Positions 25,957 through 35,643 of a DNA stretch of 64,000 nt are shown in pieces. The notes under the pieces were generated by a model, which saw only the letters and a program-made list of their open reading frames with translations, was not told the origin of the DNA and did not search any database. A program made the position numbers and the translations under genes. Every line of letters begins with the position of its first letter. The stretch's first letter is position 1. Source of the DNA: Oscillospiraceae bacterium (GTDB taxonomy: Bacteria; Bacillota; Clostridia; Oscillospirales; Oscillospiraceae). The stretch covers positions 124,001 to 188,000 of the forward strand of contig CACXAQ010000001.1 of NCBI GenBank assembly GCA_902765595.1. The letters are read 5' to 3'.

Positions 25957-27855
25957 ATGTGCGGAATCTGCGGCTTCATAACGGAAAAAGCGACCGATCT
26001 TTCCGCCCTCCGTACGATGAACAACACCATGGAGCACAGAGGACCCGATGATTCGGGAGAGGAGATTTTTCCCTTCTCCGAAAAGGCAAGGATCGGCTTG
26101 GCCCATCGAAGGCTGTCCATTCTGGACTTGAGCGAAAACGGCCATCAGCCCTTTCATTCCGCCAATGACGATGTGATCCTTGTTTTCAATGGAGAGATTT
26201 ATAATTATCGGATCTTGAAAAAAGAGCTGGGGCACTATCCTTTCCGAAGCGAATGCGACACGGAAGTGATCCTTGCCGCCTACCTGGAATGGGGAGAGGA
26301 GTTCCTGGAACACCTGGATGGGATGTTTGCGATCGCTCTGTGGGACCGCAAAAAGCAAACGCTGCTTCTGGCGCGGGATCGCATCGGGAAAAAGCCGCTG
26401 TATTACTACTATGATGGGAAACAGCTGGCTTTCGGGTCTACCCTGCAGCCGATCATGGCATTTCCCGGGATCCGGCGGGAGCTGAACCGGGATGTTCTTC
26501 CGCGATACCTGTTTAACAGTTACATTACCGGGGATCAGACGATCCTGAAAAATACATTTCGTGTTCAGCCCGGCGAGTGTGTGGTATACGCTTCCTCCGG
26601 GTTGAGAAAAAAACAATACTGGGATCTGATATCAGAGTATGAGCGGATGTGCCGGGAACCCTTCGAGGATTATTCCGAGGCGAAGGAGGCGCTCTGCGCC
26701 GCGCTGAGGGAATCCGTTTCACGCCGCCTGGCGGCGGACGTACCGGTGGGGACCTTTCTGAGCGGAGGCTACGATTCTTCTCTCGTTACCGCGGTCGCAC
26801 AGAAACTTTGCGATAAACCGATCAAGACCTTTTCCATCGGGTTCGAAGAGAAGGAGTATGACGAGGCTCCCTATGCCGAGGCCGTGGCGAAATACCTGGG
26901 AACGGAGCATGTCACCCACTATGTTTCGGAAGCGGACATGGTGAGACTGGTTGGAGAGATTCCCCAATACTATGATGAGCCTTTTGCGGATTCCTCGCAG
27001 CTCCCATCCATGCTGGTGGCAGAGCTGGCCGCAAAAGAGGTTAAAGTCGTACTCACCGGCGACGGGGGGGACGAACTGTTCTGTGGCTATCGGATGTACG
27101 AAAAACTGCAGCAGGCGCAGCGGATCGAGCCGGCTGCCGTTGTGATCAGAAAAGTGCTGGGCGAGAGGGGAGCTGTGCTCGAAAAGCTTCCGTTCCCCGT
27201 TCGGGCGATCCTGCAAAACAGGGACGACAGGTTCAGAACCCAGCTGGGCAGAGAGAGCTATAAGGAGAGCATTGCCAGGATGCTTGGCTGCGACCCTGCG
27301 TCCCTGCCCTATGATGAGAGACGGATCCCCGAAAAGAACTGGCAGAAACGCAGAATGCTGCTGGATTCCGTCACCTATCTCCCGGACAACAATCTTTGTA
27401 AGGTGGACCGCGCCAGCATGCGATCCTCGCTGGAGGCCCGCAGCCCGCTTCTGGATCTGGGCTTCGCAGAGTGTTCCTTCCGCGTCCCCCAGGGGATGAA
27501 GTACAGGAACGGGGACAAGAAGCATATTCTGAAAGATCTGGCCTATGATCAGATCCCCCGGGAGCTTCTCGACCGCCCCAAAAAGGGCTTTTCCGTTCCG
27601 GTCGACAAATGGCTGCGCGGCGTGCTGAAGGAGGATCTCCTTTCTGTTACAGATCGAGCCTATTTATCGGAACAAGGGATATTTGAACCCGAGTTTACGT
27701 CGGCTTATGTCCGGGAATACCTCTTTATGGGGGATCAGGGTTCCTTCTCCGGACAGAACCGCTCCCACATCGTCTGGCCCTTGTATATGTTCCAGAAATG
27801 GTATCAGTTTTATTGGACCTCTCATACGCATTGCGGTCAAAGTCAAGATAACTAA
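25957..27855 (+). CDS. asnB: Glutamine-dependent asparagine synthetase family amidotransferase
   Basis: A 632-residue two-domain enzyme. The N-terminal class II glutaminase starts MCGICGF with catalytic Cys2, and the synthetase domain carries the PP-loop LSGGYDSS near residue 268 plus VLTGDGGDELF. It moves ammonia from glutamine to an adenylated carboxylate. Inside a polysaccharide operon with a uronic-acid pathway, it may amidate a uronic acid instead of aspartate, as the AsnB-like WbpS does for O-antigen sugars. Ordinary asparagine synthesis is also possible. The start is fixed by Cys2, which follows only the initiator Met. Confidence 0.88.
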   Translation: MCGICGFITEKATDLSALRTMNNTMEHRGPDDSGEEIFPFSEKARIGLAHRRLSILDLSENGHQPFHSANDDVILVFNGEIYNYRILKKELGHYPFRSECDTEVILAAYLEWGEEFLEHLDGMFAIALWDRKKQTLLLARDRIGKKPLYYYYDGKQLAFGSTLQPIMAFPGIRRELNRDVLPRYLFNSYITGDQTILKNTFRVQPGECVVYASSGLRKKQYWDLISEYERMCREPFEDYSEAKEALCAALRESVSRRLAADVPVGTFLSGGYDSSLVTAVAQKLCDKPIKTFSIGFEEKEYDEAPYAEAVAKYLGTEHVTHYVSEADMVRLVGEIPQYYDEPFADSSQLPSMLVAELAAKEVKVVLTGDGGDELFCGYRMYEKLQQAQRIEPAAVVIRKVLGERGAVLEKLPFPVRAILQNRDDRFRTQLGRESYKESIARMLGCDPASLPYDERRIPEKNWQKRRMLLDSVTYLPDNNLCKVDRASMRSSLEARSPLLDLGFAECSFRVPQGMKYRNGDKKHILKDLAYDQIPRELLDRPKKGFSVPVDKWLRGVLKEDLLSVTDRAYLSEQGIFEPEFTSAYVREYLFMGDQGSFSGQNRSHIVWPLYMFQKWYQFYWTSHTHCGQSQDN

Positions 27856-27957
27856 CCATGAAGCGGAGCCCGTCTTGCTGGGAATGCGTTTGCTTGGATA
27901 CGACAAGATGCACCGGCGAGGCGGGAAGAAGAATACCATGAAGAGAGCTTTCGGGAA

Positions 27958-28860
27958 ATGAAGCAGGACGCGTTTATTACGGTTTTTACACCGGCCTATA
28001 ATCGGGCGCATACGCTCCCGAGAACGTATGAATCTCTGAAAAAACAGAGCATGAAGTCGTTTGAATGGCTGATCGTTGACGACGGCTCCACAGACGGCAC
28101 GAGGGAGCTTGTTAAAAGCTGGATTGATGCGGAAAGGGATTTTCGGATCCGATACCTCTACAAAGAGAATGGCGGCATGCATACTGCATACAACGCGGCG
28201 TACGAAAACATTCATACTGAGTTGAGCATCTGCATCGACTCGGATGATTGCCTGGCAGAGGAAGCAATTCGAAAAATCTTCGATTTCTGGAATAGCGTGA
28301 AAAAAGAAGACTACGCCGGCATCATTGGACTTGACGCGGACTTCTCCGGGAATGTGATCGGGAAGGGCTTTGAAGAAGGGATCCGGGATACCACGTTCCT
28401 GGAATACTATCGGCGAGGCGGGCAGGGGGATAAAAAGTTCGTTTACCGGACCGAGGTGGTAAAGCAGTATCCGCCCTATCCGGAGTTCGAGGGAGAGCAC
28501 TATGTGGGCCTCTCCTGCAAATATGCCTTGATCGACCAGGATTATCGTCTGGCTGTGCTGAACGATGTTCTGTGCAATGTGGAATATCAGGCAGATGGTC
28601 ATTCCCGATCGATGTATGCCGAATACCTCAAGAACCCCAAAGGCTTCTCCTATTATAGAAAAATCTTCATGCAATACCCGATCTCCAACACGAAACTGAT
28701 CACGTACACCATCCACTATATCTCTTCTTCCGTGATCGGCAAAAACCGACATTATATTGCCGAATCTCCGAGAAAACTGCTGACGATCCTTTTGACCCCG
28801 TTGGGGTTGGTTCTCTCCCTGTATATTCGATTGAAAGCAAAACCACAAATGAAAGCATGA
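27958..28860 (+). CDS. GT2 family glycosyltransferase
   Basis: A 300-residue GT-A fold enzyme with FTPAYNRAHTLPRTYESL at the N terminus, VDDGSTDGT near residue 40 and the DxD-like IDSDDC near residue 96. These are the nucleotide-sugar and metal sites of family GT2. It probably adds one sugar of the repeat unit. The C-terminal 25 residues are hydrophobic and may associate with the membrane. About 100 bases separate it from asnB with no promoter seen, and its stop overlaps the next start by four bases. Confidence 0.87.
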   Translation: MKQDAFITVFTPAYNRAHTLPRTYESLKKQSMKSFEWLIVDDGSTDGTRELVKSWIDAERDFRIRYLYKENGGMHTAYNAAYENIHTELSICIDSDDCLAEEAIRKIFDFWNSVKKEDYAGIIGLDADFSGNVIGKGFEEGIRDTTFLEYYRRGGQGDKKFVYRTEVVKQYPPYPEFEGEHYVGLSCKYALIDQDYRLAVLNDVLCNVEYQADGHSRSMYAEYLKNPKGFSYYRKIFMQYPISNTKLITYTIHYISSSVIGKNRHYIAESPRKLLTILLTPLGLVLSLYIRLKAKPQMKA

Positions 28861-29591
28861 ATCGCGGTGATCGTATGTATTTGCTGCGGCTGGACGATGC
28901 CAGCCCCTATATGAACGGTCCGAACTGGGCGCGAATGGAGCGACTGCTGGACCGCTATTCGATAAAGCCCATCGTCGGCATCATTCCGGATAACCGGGAC
29001 CCGAATCTGCTGCAGTACGGCAGGGTAGATTCATTTTGGCAAAACGCTGCACTTCTTGAGCGCAAAGGCTGGACCATGGCTCTGCATGGCTGCACCCATG
29101 TTTATGAAACGGAAGACGGGGGGATCAACCCGGTCAATAAACGAAGTGAGTTTGCCGGCCTGCCTTTGGAAAGACAGAAAGAAAAAATTAGAGAAGGATA
29201 CGGAATCCTCCTTCAGCACGGGATCCAAGCAAAGATCTTTTACGCACCGTCCCATACTTACGACCGAAACACGCTTCAGGCGCTGAAAGAGGAAACAGAT
29301 ATTCGGGTCGTCAGCGACACAGTTGCCAATGATGTGTATTATGAGGGCGGCTTTTTCTTTATCCCGCAGCAATCGGGACGGGTAAGAAGTCTGCCGTTCA
29401 GGCTGGCAACCTTTTGCTATCATCCAAATACTATGGCGGAAAGGGATTTTGAGGTGCTGGAGGCATTCCTTTCTGCCAATCAAAATCGTTTTGCAGCGTT
29501 TGACGAGACGCTGCTAAAGGAAAGAAACAGGGGAGCATACGACCGCCTGCTCCAGAAAATCTATTTCTTGAGAAGAAGGAATGGGAATTGA
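28857..29591 (+). CDS. DUF2334 polysaccharide deacetylase-like protein
   Basis: A 244-residue protein starting with YLLRLDDASPYMNG and continuing with KPIVGIIPDN, MALHGCTH and YAPSHTYD. This is the beta/alpha-barrel pattern of DUF2334, a relative of carbohydrate esterase 4. The Asp pair and the HGCTH His would hold the metal. It may N-deacetylate an amino sugar of the polymer or a precursor. No signal peptide is seen, so it would act in the cytoplasm, unlike most polysaccharide deacetylases. An alternative ATG at 28875 has a better GGTGAT site. Confidence 0.8.
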   Translation: MNRGDRMYLLRLDDASPYMNGPNWARMERLLDRYSIKPIVGIIPDNRDPNLLQYGRVDSFWQNAALLERKGWTMALHGCTHVYETEDGGINPVNKRSEFAGLPLERQKEKIREGYGILLQHGIQAKIFYAPSHTYDRNTLQALKEETDIRVVSDTVANDVYYEGGFFFIPQQSGRVRSLPFRLATFCYHPNTMAERDFEVLEAFLSANQNRFAAFDETLLKERNRGAYDRLLQKIYFLRRRNGN

Positions 29592-29592
29592 T

Positions 29593-30747
29593 ATGGATCG
29601 GGACTTGAATAAAGTCATCATTATCGGGACGGATCATCACAATGTGCTGGGCACAGTCAGGTGCTTTGGCGTAAACGGGATCAAACCCTATGGGATCATT
29701 GTGAAGAACGACGACAGCCCTTTGTGGGTGACCAAGTCCCGATATTGGCGGCAGACTATTGTGATCGGCGATGATTCTGAGATCTATGATGCGCTGGTCA
29801 AAAACTTCGGGAACGAAATGAAGAAGCCGGTGGTCATCTGCTGCTCGGACGGGGCCATGTGCTTCATCGACAGGAATCTCGATCGATTAAAAGATCGTTT
29901 TATTCTCCCGTCTCTCAACGGAGAGCAGGGCGCGATCACACGCCTGATGAACAAAGAGACCCAGCAGGAGTTCTTGGAACAGCAAGGGATCCATATGCTG
30001 GAATCCCGGATCATTGACCTGACGGCCGAAAGTTCCTGCCATGATCTCGATTATCCCGTGATCCTGAAGCCGGTCGCAAGCGTAGAGGGAGACAAGAAAG
30101 ATATCGTCATATGTGACAGTGAAGAGAGCGCTTTGCGTGATCTGGCGGAATTCGGGCGTTTGGGCTATAAAAGGATCCTGTGCCAACACTATTTGAGGAA
30201 TGTAGAAGAATACCTGTTAACGGGCGCCGTTTCCAAACGAACAGTCTCTTATGTGATCTGCAAGATCATTCGTCAGTGGCCTGTCAAAACCGGTTCGGGC
30301 AGTTACTCTGTGTTTTCGCATGACGAAACTACGCTTTGCTATATCGATTCCGTCATGAAGCAGCTTCAGAAGCTGGGATTCAGCGGAACGATCGACATCG
30401 AGTTTTTCAAAACAGATGAGGGTTACTGCATCAATGAAATAAACTGGCGAACGAGTGGCTTTAACCATGTTAGCCTGTTCACAAAGGAATACTCTTCGTA
30501 CTACTATTACTTATCTGTTACAGATCAGGATTTCCGTCATGATGATCATTTCGTGAAAAACGGATTTATTATGAACGAGGGTGCAGACCTGCGGAACGCG
30601 CTGATCGCAAAAAATGTCAGCATTTTGACGTGGTTCGCGCAACTGTTTACAGTCAAAACCTTTGCGTTTTGGTTCTGGAAAGATTTAAGACCGGCTTTTT
30701 CCAGGTATTTGTACTACTTCAGAAAATATGTGTCAGGGAACGAGTGA
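29593..30747 (+). CDS. ATP-grasp ligase
   Basis: A 384-residue ATP-grasp enzyme. It has an N-terminal Rossmann-like part (VIIIGTDHHNVLGTVRCFG), the ATP-binding VILKPVASVEGDKK in mid-protein and a C-terminal INEINWR metal motif. These enzymes join a carboxylate to an amine with ATP. In a capsule locus it could attach an amino acid to a uronic acid or amino sugar, or make a small amide decoration. The substrate is not readable. ATG 29593 follows GGAATGGGA just past the previous stop; ATG 29581 lacks spacing. Confidence 0.83.
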   Translation: MDRDLNKVIIIGTDHHNVLGTVRCFGVNGIKPYGIIVKNDDSPLWVTKSRYWRQTIVIGDDSEIYDALVKNFGNEMKKPVVICCSDGAMCFIDRNLDRLKDRFILPSLNGEQGAITRLMNKETQQEFLEQQGIHMLESRIIDLTAESSCHDLDYPVILKPVASVEGDKKDIVICDSEESALRDLAEFGRLGYKRILCQHYLRNVEEYLLTGAVSKRTVSYVICKIIRQWPVKTGSGSYSVFSHDETTLCYIDSVMKQLQKLGFSGTIDIEFFKTDEGYCINEINWRTSGFNHVSLFTKEYSSYYYYLSVTDQDFRHDDHFVKNGFIMNEGADLRNALIAKNVSILTWFAQLFTVKTFAFWFWKDLRPAFSRYLYYFRKYVSGNE

Positions 30748-30750
30748 ACT

Positions 30751-31449
30751 ATGATTCCTAAGCGCATCCACTACTGCTGGTTCGGGCGCGGCAAAAAACC
30801 GAAGCTTGCACAAAAATGCATCGCCAGTTGGCAGAAGCTGCTTCCGGACTATGAGCTCATCGAGTGGAATGAGGACAATTACGACGTGAATGCCACGCCC
30901 TATACCAGGTACTGCTATGAGAACAGGAAGTGGGCATTCCTGAGCGACTATGTGCGCCTTGACGTGGTATACCGGTACGGCGGGCTGTACTTTGATACGG
31001 ACGTGGAAGTGATCGCGCCCTTTGATGACCTCCTGGAGCGGGAAGCCTTTTTCGCCTTTGAAAACGATGAACATGTGGCCACGGGCCTTGGCTTCGGCGC
31101 GGAGCAAAACAGCCCCTATGTCCGGGCAATGATGGAGCAATACAACTTTTCCGACGGGAATGACGTCGTGATCACAGGGTGCCCTGTTTTGAACACCAGA
31201 GCTCTGCTCCCTTACGGACTGAAGCTGGACGGGAAAACGCAGCAGCTGGACGGCCTGCTGATCCTGTCGGCGGAAGCGATGAACCCCTACGACGATCCCA
31301 CCGGTCGGCTGCGTGTCACGGAGAATACCCGGAGCATCCACTGGTATTCCAAGAGCGCGCAGAGCAAACGCGCCATCCTGCGCAGCAGACTGACAAGACC
31401 TTTTCACAGGATCTTCGGAACCGATTGTTTTGAGTGGTTGAAACGATGA
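30751..31449 (+). CDS. GT32 family glycosyltransferase (Gly-DxD)
   Basis: A 232-residue enzyme opening IPKRIHYCWFGRGKKP, with WKF-like SDYVRLDVVYRYGGLYFDTDVE near residues 68-90. That segment is the Gly-sugar/DxD motif of GT32 (OCH1-like) enzymes common in capsule loci. It would transfer a hexose to the growing repeat unit on the inner membrane face. It is spaced three bases after the ATP-grasp gene and overlaps the next gene by four bases (ATGA). Confidence 0.88.
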   Translation: MIPKRIHYCWFGRGKKPKLAQKCIASWQKLLPDYELIEWNEDNYDVNATPYTRYCYENRKWAFLSDYVRLDVVYRYGGLYFDTDVEVIAPFDDLLEREAFFAFENDEHVATGLGFGAEQNSPYVRAMMEQYNFSDGNDVVITGCPVLNTRALLPYGLKLDGKTQQLDGLLILSAEAMNPYDDPTGRLRVTENTRSIHWYSKSAQSKRAILRSRLTRPFHRIFGTDCFEWLKR

Positions 31450-32639
31450 AAAGCATTTTGATTTGTTCCCACGCTATGGAGCTGGGCGGGGCGGAGCGCG
31501 TTCTGCTGGGCCTTCTGGAAGCCCTGGACAAGGATCGCTATGAGGTCGACCTGTTCCTGATGCGCCACCGGGGCGAGCTTTTGAAGGATATCCCGGAAGG
31601 GGTACGCCTTTTGCCGGAGATCTCCCAGTATGCCTGCCTTGCGGTCCCGATCCGGGAAGTGCTGCAAAAAGGCCGCCTCGATATGGCCTATGGGCGTTTC
31701 ATTGCGAAACGAAAGGCAAAACGAACCCGCAGAGCGCTGGGGATCACAGGCGAGAACGACGTCGAACTCGAATACAGCCACAAGTTCACAAAAAAATATA
31801 TGCCCCCTGTCAGCGGCAAGACCTATGACCTGGCCGTCAGCTTTCTGACCCCGCACTACTATGTGGCGGAAAAAGTTCGGGCGAAGAAAAAAATCGCCTG
31901 GATCCACACGGACTACTCGGTCGTTGCAGTAGATCGGGAGTCCGAGCTGAAGATGTGGGCGGCCTATGACAAGATCGTCTCCATCTCCGATCAGGTGACA
32001 GACGCTTTTGTTCAGACTTTTCCCGAACTGAAGGAGAAAGTCATCATGCTGCCCCACTTCATTCCTGTGGAATACATCAAGCGCTTGAGCGAGGCGGGGA
32101 ACGCGCCCGAGATGGAAAAACGCGGAGACGAGATCCGCTTGCTGTCCATTGGCAGGTTTTGCGTTCAGAAGAATTTTGACAATGTCCCGGATATCTGCAG
32201 AAGGCTCCGTGAGAGAGGCCTGCATGTCAAATGGTATTTGATCGGCTATGGCGCCGAGGAGATCATCCGGCAAAAGATCAAAGAGGCGGGGATGCAGGAG
32301 CACGTTGTGATCCTGGGGAAAAAGGAAAACCCCTACCCGTACATCAAAGCCTGCGACCTGTACGTACAGCCAAGCCGTTATGAGGGCAGGAGCGTGTGTG
32401 TCATCGAGGCCCAGATCCTGGGGAAGCCGGTGGTGATCACGCGGTACCCCACCTCTGGAAGCCAGCTGAGGGATGGCGTGGACGGCGTGATCGTCCCGCT
32501 GGATAACGCCGGCTGCGCGGAAGGAATCGCGGGATTGATCATGGATGAATCCATGCAGGAAAGGCTTCGGACAAATTGCTGTACTGAGTCCTTTGATGGA
32601 GCGTCAGGGCTATGTCAGCTCTACGCGATGATGGAATGA
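31446..32639 (+). CDS. GT4 family glycosyltransferase
   Basis: A 397-residue GT-B enzyme. The N terminus (ICSHAMELGGAERVLLGLL) is the acceptor-side loop of GT4, and the C terminus has PSRYEGRSVCVIEAQ with the E-x7-E site and GKPVVITRYPTSGSQL. Its architecture matches a second enzyme in this operon (34480-35634), including the GG(A/V)E motif and the KMHTDY/WWHHGE-like histidine site, suggesting related acceptors. The start is set by an ATGA overlap with the previous gene. Confidence 0.88.
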   Translation: MKSILICSHAMELGGAERVLLGLLEALDKDRYEVDLFLMRHRGELLKDIPEGVRLLPEISQYACLAVPIREVLQKGRLDMAYGRFIAKRKAKRTRRALGITGENDVELEYSHKFTKKYMPPVSGKTYDLAVSFLTPHYYVAEKVRAKKKIAWIHTDYSVVAVDRESELKMWAAYDKIVSISDQVTDAFVQTFPELKEKVIMLPHFIPVEYIKRLSEAGNAPEMEKRGDEIRLLSIGRFCVQKNFDNVPDICRRLRERGLHVKWYLIGYGAEEIIRQKIKEAGMQEHVVILGKKENPYPYIKACDLYVQPSRYEGRSVCVIEAQILGKPVVITRYPTSGSQLRDGVDGVIVPLDNAGCAEGIAGLIMDESMQERLRTNCCTESFDGASGLCQLYAMME

Positions 32640-32641
32640 CG

Positions 32642-33175
32642 ATGAGACAGAATTTAAAGCAAATCATGGAGCGGGAAAGAACGCTCTATATCCCGCACGT
32701 CCGGAGCCTGAAAAACCGGATCATGACATGGTATACTCACGCCGAGGAATACCGGATCTTTCGCTTCATCTGCGCATTGCGGAAGGCAGAGTATTATCAG
32801 GGACGGAACAAACTTCTCTATGTGTTTTGGCTCAGAAGGGCCAATATTCGGGGTGAGGCCTTGGGTTTTTCCATCCCCCCCGGGGTTCTTGGTCCCGGAG
32901 TGTGGATCTACCACAGCGGTAATATCATCATCAATCTGCACAGTACGGTGGGGGAGGGCTGCCGTTTCCACGGCGATAACTGTATCGGCAACAATGGAAA
33001 GGACAACCGCTGCCCCGTTCTCGGAAAACGTGTTGATCTCGGCGTCGGTGCGCGGGTGATCGGCGGCGTGACCCTGGCCGATGATATTATTGTCGGCGCA
33101 AACGCGGTGGTAACAAAGTCCTTTCTGGAGCCGGGGATCACCATCGCCGGCGTCCCGGCGAGAAGGATCCGGTGA
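32642..33175 (+). CDS. Serine O-acetyltransferase-like hexapeptide acetyltransferase
   Basis: A 177-residue left-handed beta-helix acetyltransferase. A helical N-terminal region is followed by hexapeptide repeats from about residue 85 (GPGVWIYHSGNIIIN, then the HGDNCIGNNG segment and ADDIIVGANAVVT), ending IAGVPARRIR. The pattern is that of CysE/EpsC-like proteins. In this operon it more likely O-acetylates a sugar than makes O-acetylserine, though true serine acetyltransferase cannot be excluded. It starts two bases after the previous stop. Confidence 0.83.
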   Translation: MRQNLKQIMERERTLYIPHVRSLKNRIMTWYTHAEEYRIFRFICALRKAEYYQGRNKLLYVFWLRRANIRGEALGFSIPPGVLGPGVWIYHSGNIIINLHSTVGEGCRFHGDNCIGNNGKDNRCPVLGKRVDLGVGARVIGGVTLADDIIVGANAVVTKSFLEPGITIAGVPARRIR

Positions 33176-33259
33176 TCCCTTTGCAAAGCTGCCGCTTTCG
33201 CCGATACGCTTGAATAAATAGACAGGGTGAAACAACACTCTTCGTTTGGATGCGTGAAA

Positions 33260-34483
33260 ATGAAAGTATTGTACATTACCGGCTCCTGCCTGACCCGAAA
33301 TACCTCTGCGAACATGAGCCACAATGCGTTTGTGCAGGGCTTGCTGGAAAACGGCTGTGATGTTGAAATATTGATGTCCAGTGACAGCTGGGGAGCAGAG
33401 GATAAAGGGCTGCCCCGCTGGGAGCAGGCGCATTACCACAGCTTCTCTTCGGCGTCTTTTCCCGATCGGATCCTTCAAAAGCTGCGCGGAAGCATGCCTG
33501 CTGCGGAAGCAGTTGCCGCTCCACGAGAGATGTCGTCCGATCTGACCGCTCAGCGCCATGGCCTGGGCGAATGGGTCAAGGCAGTGTTTAAAAAGCTTTT
33601 TCATGTGTGCTTTCCCCGAGATCCTCTTTATCCGTTGGATAAAGCCTGGCTGAAGAGGGCCTCTGCATTTCAGAGCGATACGAAATACGATCTTGTGATC
33701 TCCAATTCCTCCCCGGCGGCAAGCCACCGCCTGGTTTTGGAATTGAAGGAGAAAAAACGGATCCGCTTCGATCGATGGATCCAGGTCTGGGAAGATCCCT
33801 GGTACCATGATCTGTACGGCGGTCACTCCGAGCTGGTGGAACGGGAGGAGCATAAACTCCTTCAGGCGGCGTCGGAGGTCGTTTATGTGAGTCCGCTCAC
33901 GCTGATGTATCAGAAACGCTATTACCCGGACTGCGCGGAGAAAATGAGATGTATCCCGCTCCCGGCTCTCCGTTTGGGATCCGAAGGAGCGAGCAAGAGT
34001 CCCGGCACAGATCCGGTCTTCGGCTATTTTGGTGACTATTACTCCCATACCAGGGACTTGAAGCCATTTTATGAAGCTCTTGTGGCCTCCGGATATCGTG
34101 GATCCATCGTGGGAGACAGCGACCTCCACCTCCCTGGGACGGACAGGATCTGCGCCTCTCCCCGGGTCACCCTGGACAAGCTGCAGGCCATCCAGGAGAA
34201 TACGGATATCCTCGTCCACCTGAGCAATCTCAAGGGCGGGCAGATCCCCGGAAAGATCTATCATTATTCGGTGACAGACAAGCCCATTCTGTTCATCCTG
34301 GACGGGACTGAAGAAGAGCAGAATGAGCTGCGGCGCTTCTTTGAACCACTTGATCGGTACTGCTTTTGCGCGAACGAGTCGATTTCTATCCAATCCGCAT
34401 TATCATCCATCGTGCGAGAAAACAGAAACAATCAACCTGTAGCTTCATTCCTGCCGGAACAGGTCGTCAAAAAATTGTTATGA
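33260..34483 (+). CDS. GT-B type glycosyltransferase, divergent
   Basis: A 407-residue protein with an N-terminal VLYITGSCLTRNTSANMSHNAF segment and an overall two-Rossmann layout. The C-terminal half (FGYFGDYY, ILVHLSNLKGGQIPGKIYHY) resembles GT4-like enzymes whose GGQIPGKIYEY-type loop binds the nucleotide sugar. No clear E-x7-E motif is seen. It probably adds a repeat-unit sugar. The chosen ATG begins a natural beta strand; a GTG start at 33227 is possible. It overlaps the next gene by four bases. Confidence 0.75.
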   Translation: MKVLYITGSCLTRNTSANMSHNAFVQGLLENGCDVEILMSSDSWGAEDKGLPRWEQAHYHSFSSASFPDRILQKLRGSMPAAEAVAAPREMSSDLTAQRHGLGEWVKAVFKKLFHVCFPRDPLYPLDKAWLKRASAFQSDTKYDLVISNSSPAASHRLVLELKEKKRIRFDRWIQVWEDPWYHDLYGGHSELVEREEHKLLQAASEVVYVSPLTLMYQKRYYPDCAEKMRCIPLPALRLGSEGASKSPGTDPVFGYFGDYYSHTRDLKPFYEALVASGYRGSIVGDSDLHLPGTDRICASPRVTLDKLQAIQENTDILVHLSNLKGGQIPGKIYHYSVTDKPILFILDGTEEEQNELRRFFEPLDRYCFCANESISIQSALSSIVRENRNNQPVASFLPEQVVKKLL

Positions 34484-35634
34484 AGAAACTTTTATTTATC
34501 AATGGCCACATGAATTGCGGGGGAGTTGAAAAGGCTCTGCTGAATGTACTCGGGCACATTGATTACAATGAGTATGAAGTCGATTTGCTTTTGCTTGAGG
34601 AAATCGGGGACTATAGGGAAGAGATCCCGAAACAGGTAAATGTCCGGCTCATGTCCCTTCAAAACACATATGGCGCATGGTGGAAATGTTTGGCTTCATG
34701 TGCTGTTCGGCGCGACTGGTTCAGCTTTGGTATGCGCGTGGTTTTCCTGGCCTGTCGCCTTTTCGGACAAACAAAGATGAAGCTTGCAAAGAAAATCCTC
34801 GATTTGCCGCACTATGATACTGTTGTGGCATTTCGAAGCGGCATTTGCACACAGATTGCAGCTTACGCAATTGATGGGGAGAAAAAGCTGACGTGGTGGC
34901 ATCATGGCGAGATAGTAATCGACAAAAAGGAGTATGAAGAATCAGCAAAAGAATTTGATCGAATCGTCGTAGTTACAGAATCTTGCATGAGAATGCTTAA
35001 GGAAGCTTTTCCGGCAATCAGGGACAAAATGATTGTTGTTCCCAATATGCTGGATCCTGTCGAGATTGAAAGGATGTCTTGTGCGGATGAAGCTCCGCAA
35101 GGACTGAAAACCGCTGGCGAAACCTTCCAGATTACGACCGTATGCAGGCTTTCCCCGGAAAAACACGTGGAAAACGTTATTTCTTCCGCAGCACAGTTAA
35201 AACAACAAGGCATTCAATTTTGCTGGACCATTGTCGGAGATGGACAAGTTCGGCATGAACTGGAGGAAGAGGCTGCAAAACAATCTCTGGGGGATGTCAT
35301 TGTTTTTGCCGGAATATTAAAGAATCCCTATCCATTGTTAAAAAAGTCGAATATCTATGTCCATCCTTCTTATGTCGAATCACAGGGCATTTCTGTATTA
35401 GAGGCGCTTTCGCTCCATATCCCTTGCGTGGTTACTGAATCTCTTGGCCCGAAAGAATACCTTGTGAACGAAGAGAATGCGCTCCTTGTGGAGCGGGGCA
35501 GCAAAGCCTTAACCAATGCAATCTTACGATTATACTATGATAACAACTTGTATCATACCATTCAGAGGAACAGTTACTGCCCGGAGGAGTTCTTGCCGGA
35601 AAACGTCATGAGAATCATTGTGAAAATTTTGTGA
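34480..35634 (+). CDS. GT4 family glycosyltransferase in a lower-GC segment
   Basis: A 384-residue GT-B enzyme starting LLFINGHMNCGGVEKALLNVL, with LTWWHHGE in the middle and the C-terminal HPSYVESQGISVLEA site (E-x7-E). It resembles the enzyme at 31446-32639 in order of motifs. Its DNA is clearly poorer in GC than the flanks: three 60-base lines counted by hand gave about 38-48 percent, against 73 percent for a line of wecB. Recent horizontal exchange of this part of the operon is likely. The start is fixed by an ATGA overlap. Confidence 0.87.
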   Translation: MKKLLFINGHMNCGGVEKALLNVLGHIDYNEYEVDLLLLEEIGDYREEIPKQVNVRLMSLQNTYGAWWKCLASCAVRRDWFSFGMRVVFLACRLFGQTKMKLAKKILDLPHYDTVVAFRSGICTQIAAYAIDGEKKLTWWHHGEIVIDKKEYEESAKEFDRIVVVTESCMRMLKEAFPAIRDKMIVVPNMLDPVEIERMSCADEAPQGLKTAGETFQITTVCRLSPEKHVENVISSAAQLKQQGIQFCWTIVGDGQVRHELEEEAAKQSLGDVIVFAGILKNPYPLLKKSNIYVHPSYVESQGISVLEALSLHIPCVVTESLGPKEYLVNEENALLVERGSKALTNAILRLYYDNNLYHTIQRNSYCPEEFLPENVMRIIVKIL

Positions 35635-35643
35635 AGGTGAAGC

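Noticed and set aside
27683-27961. Short plus-strand frame overlapping the asnB end and the GT2 start
   Set aside because: It is out of frame with asnB, ends at the GT2 start and has no domain; probably chance.
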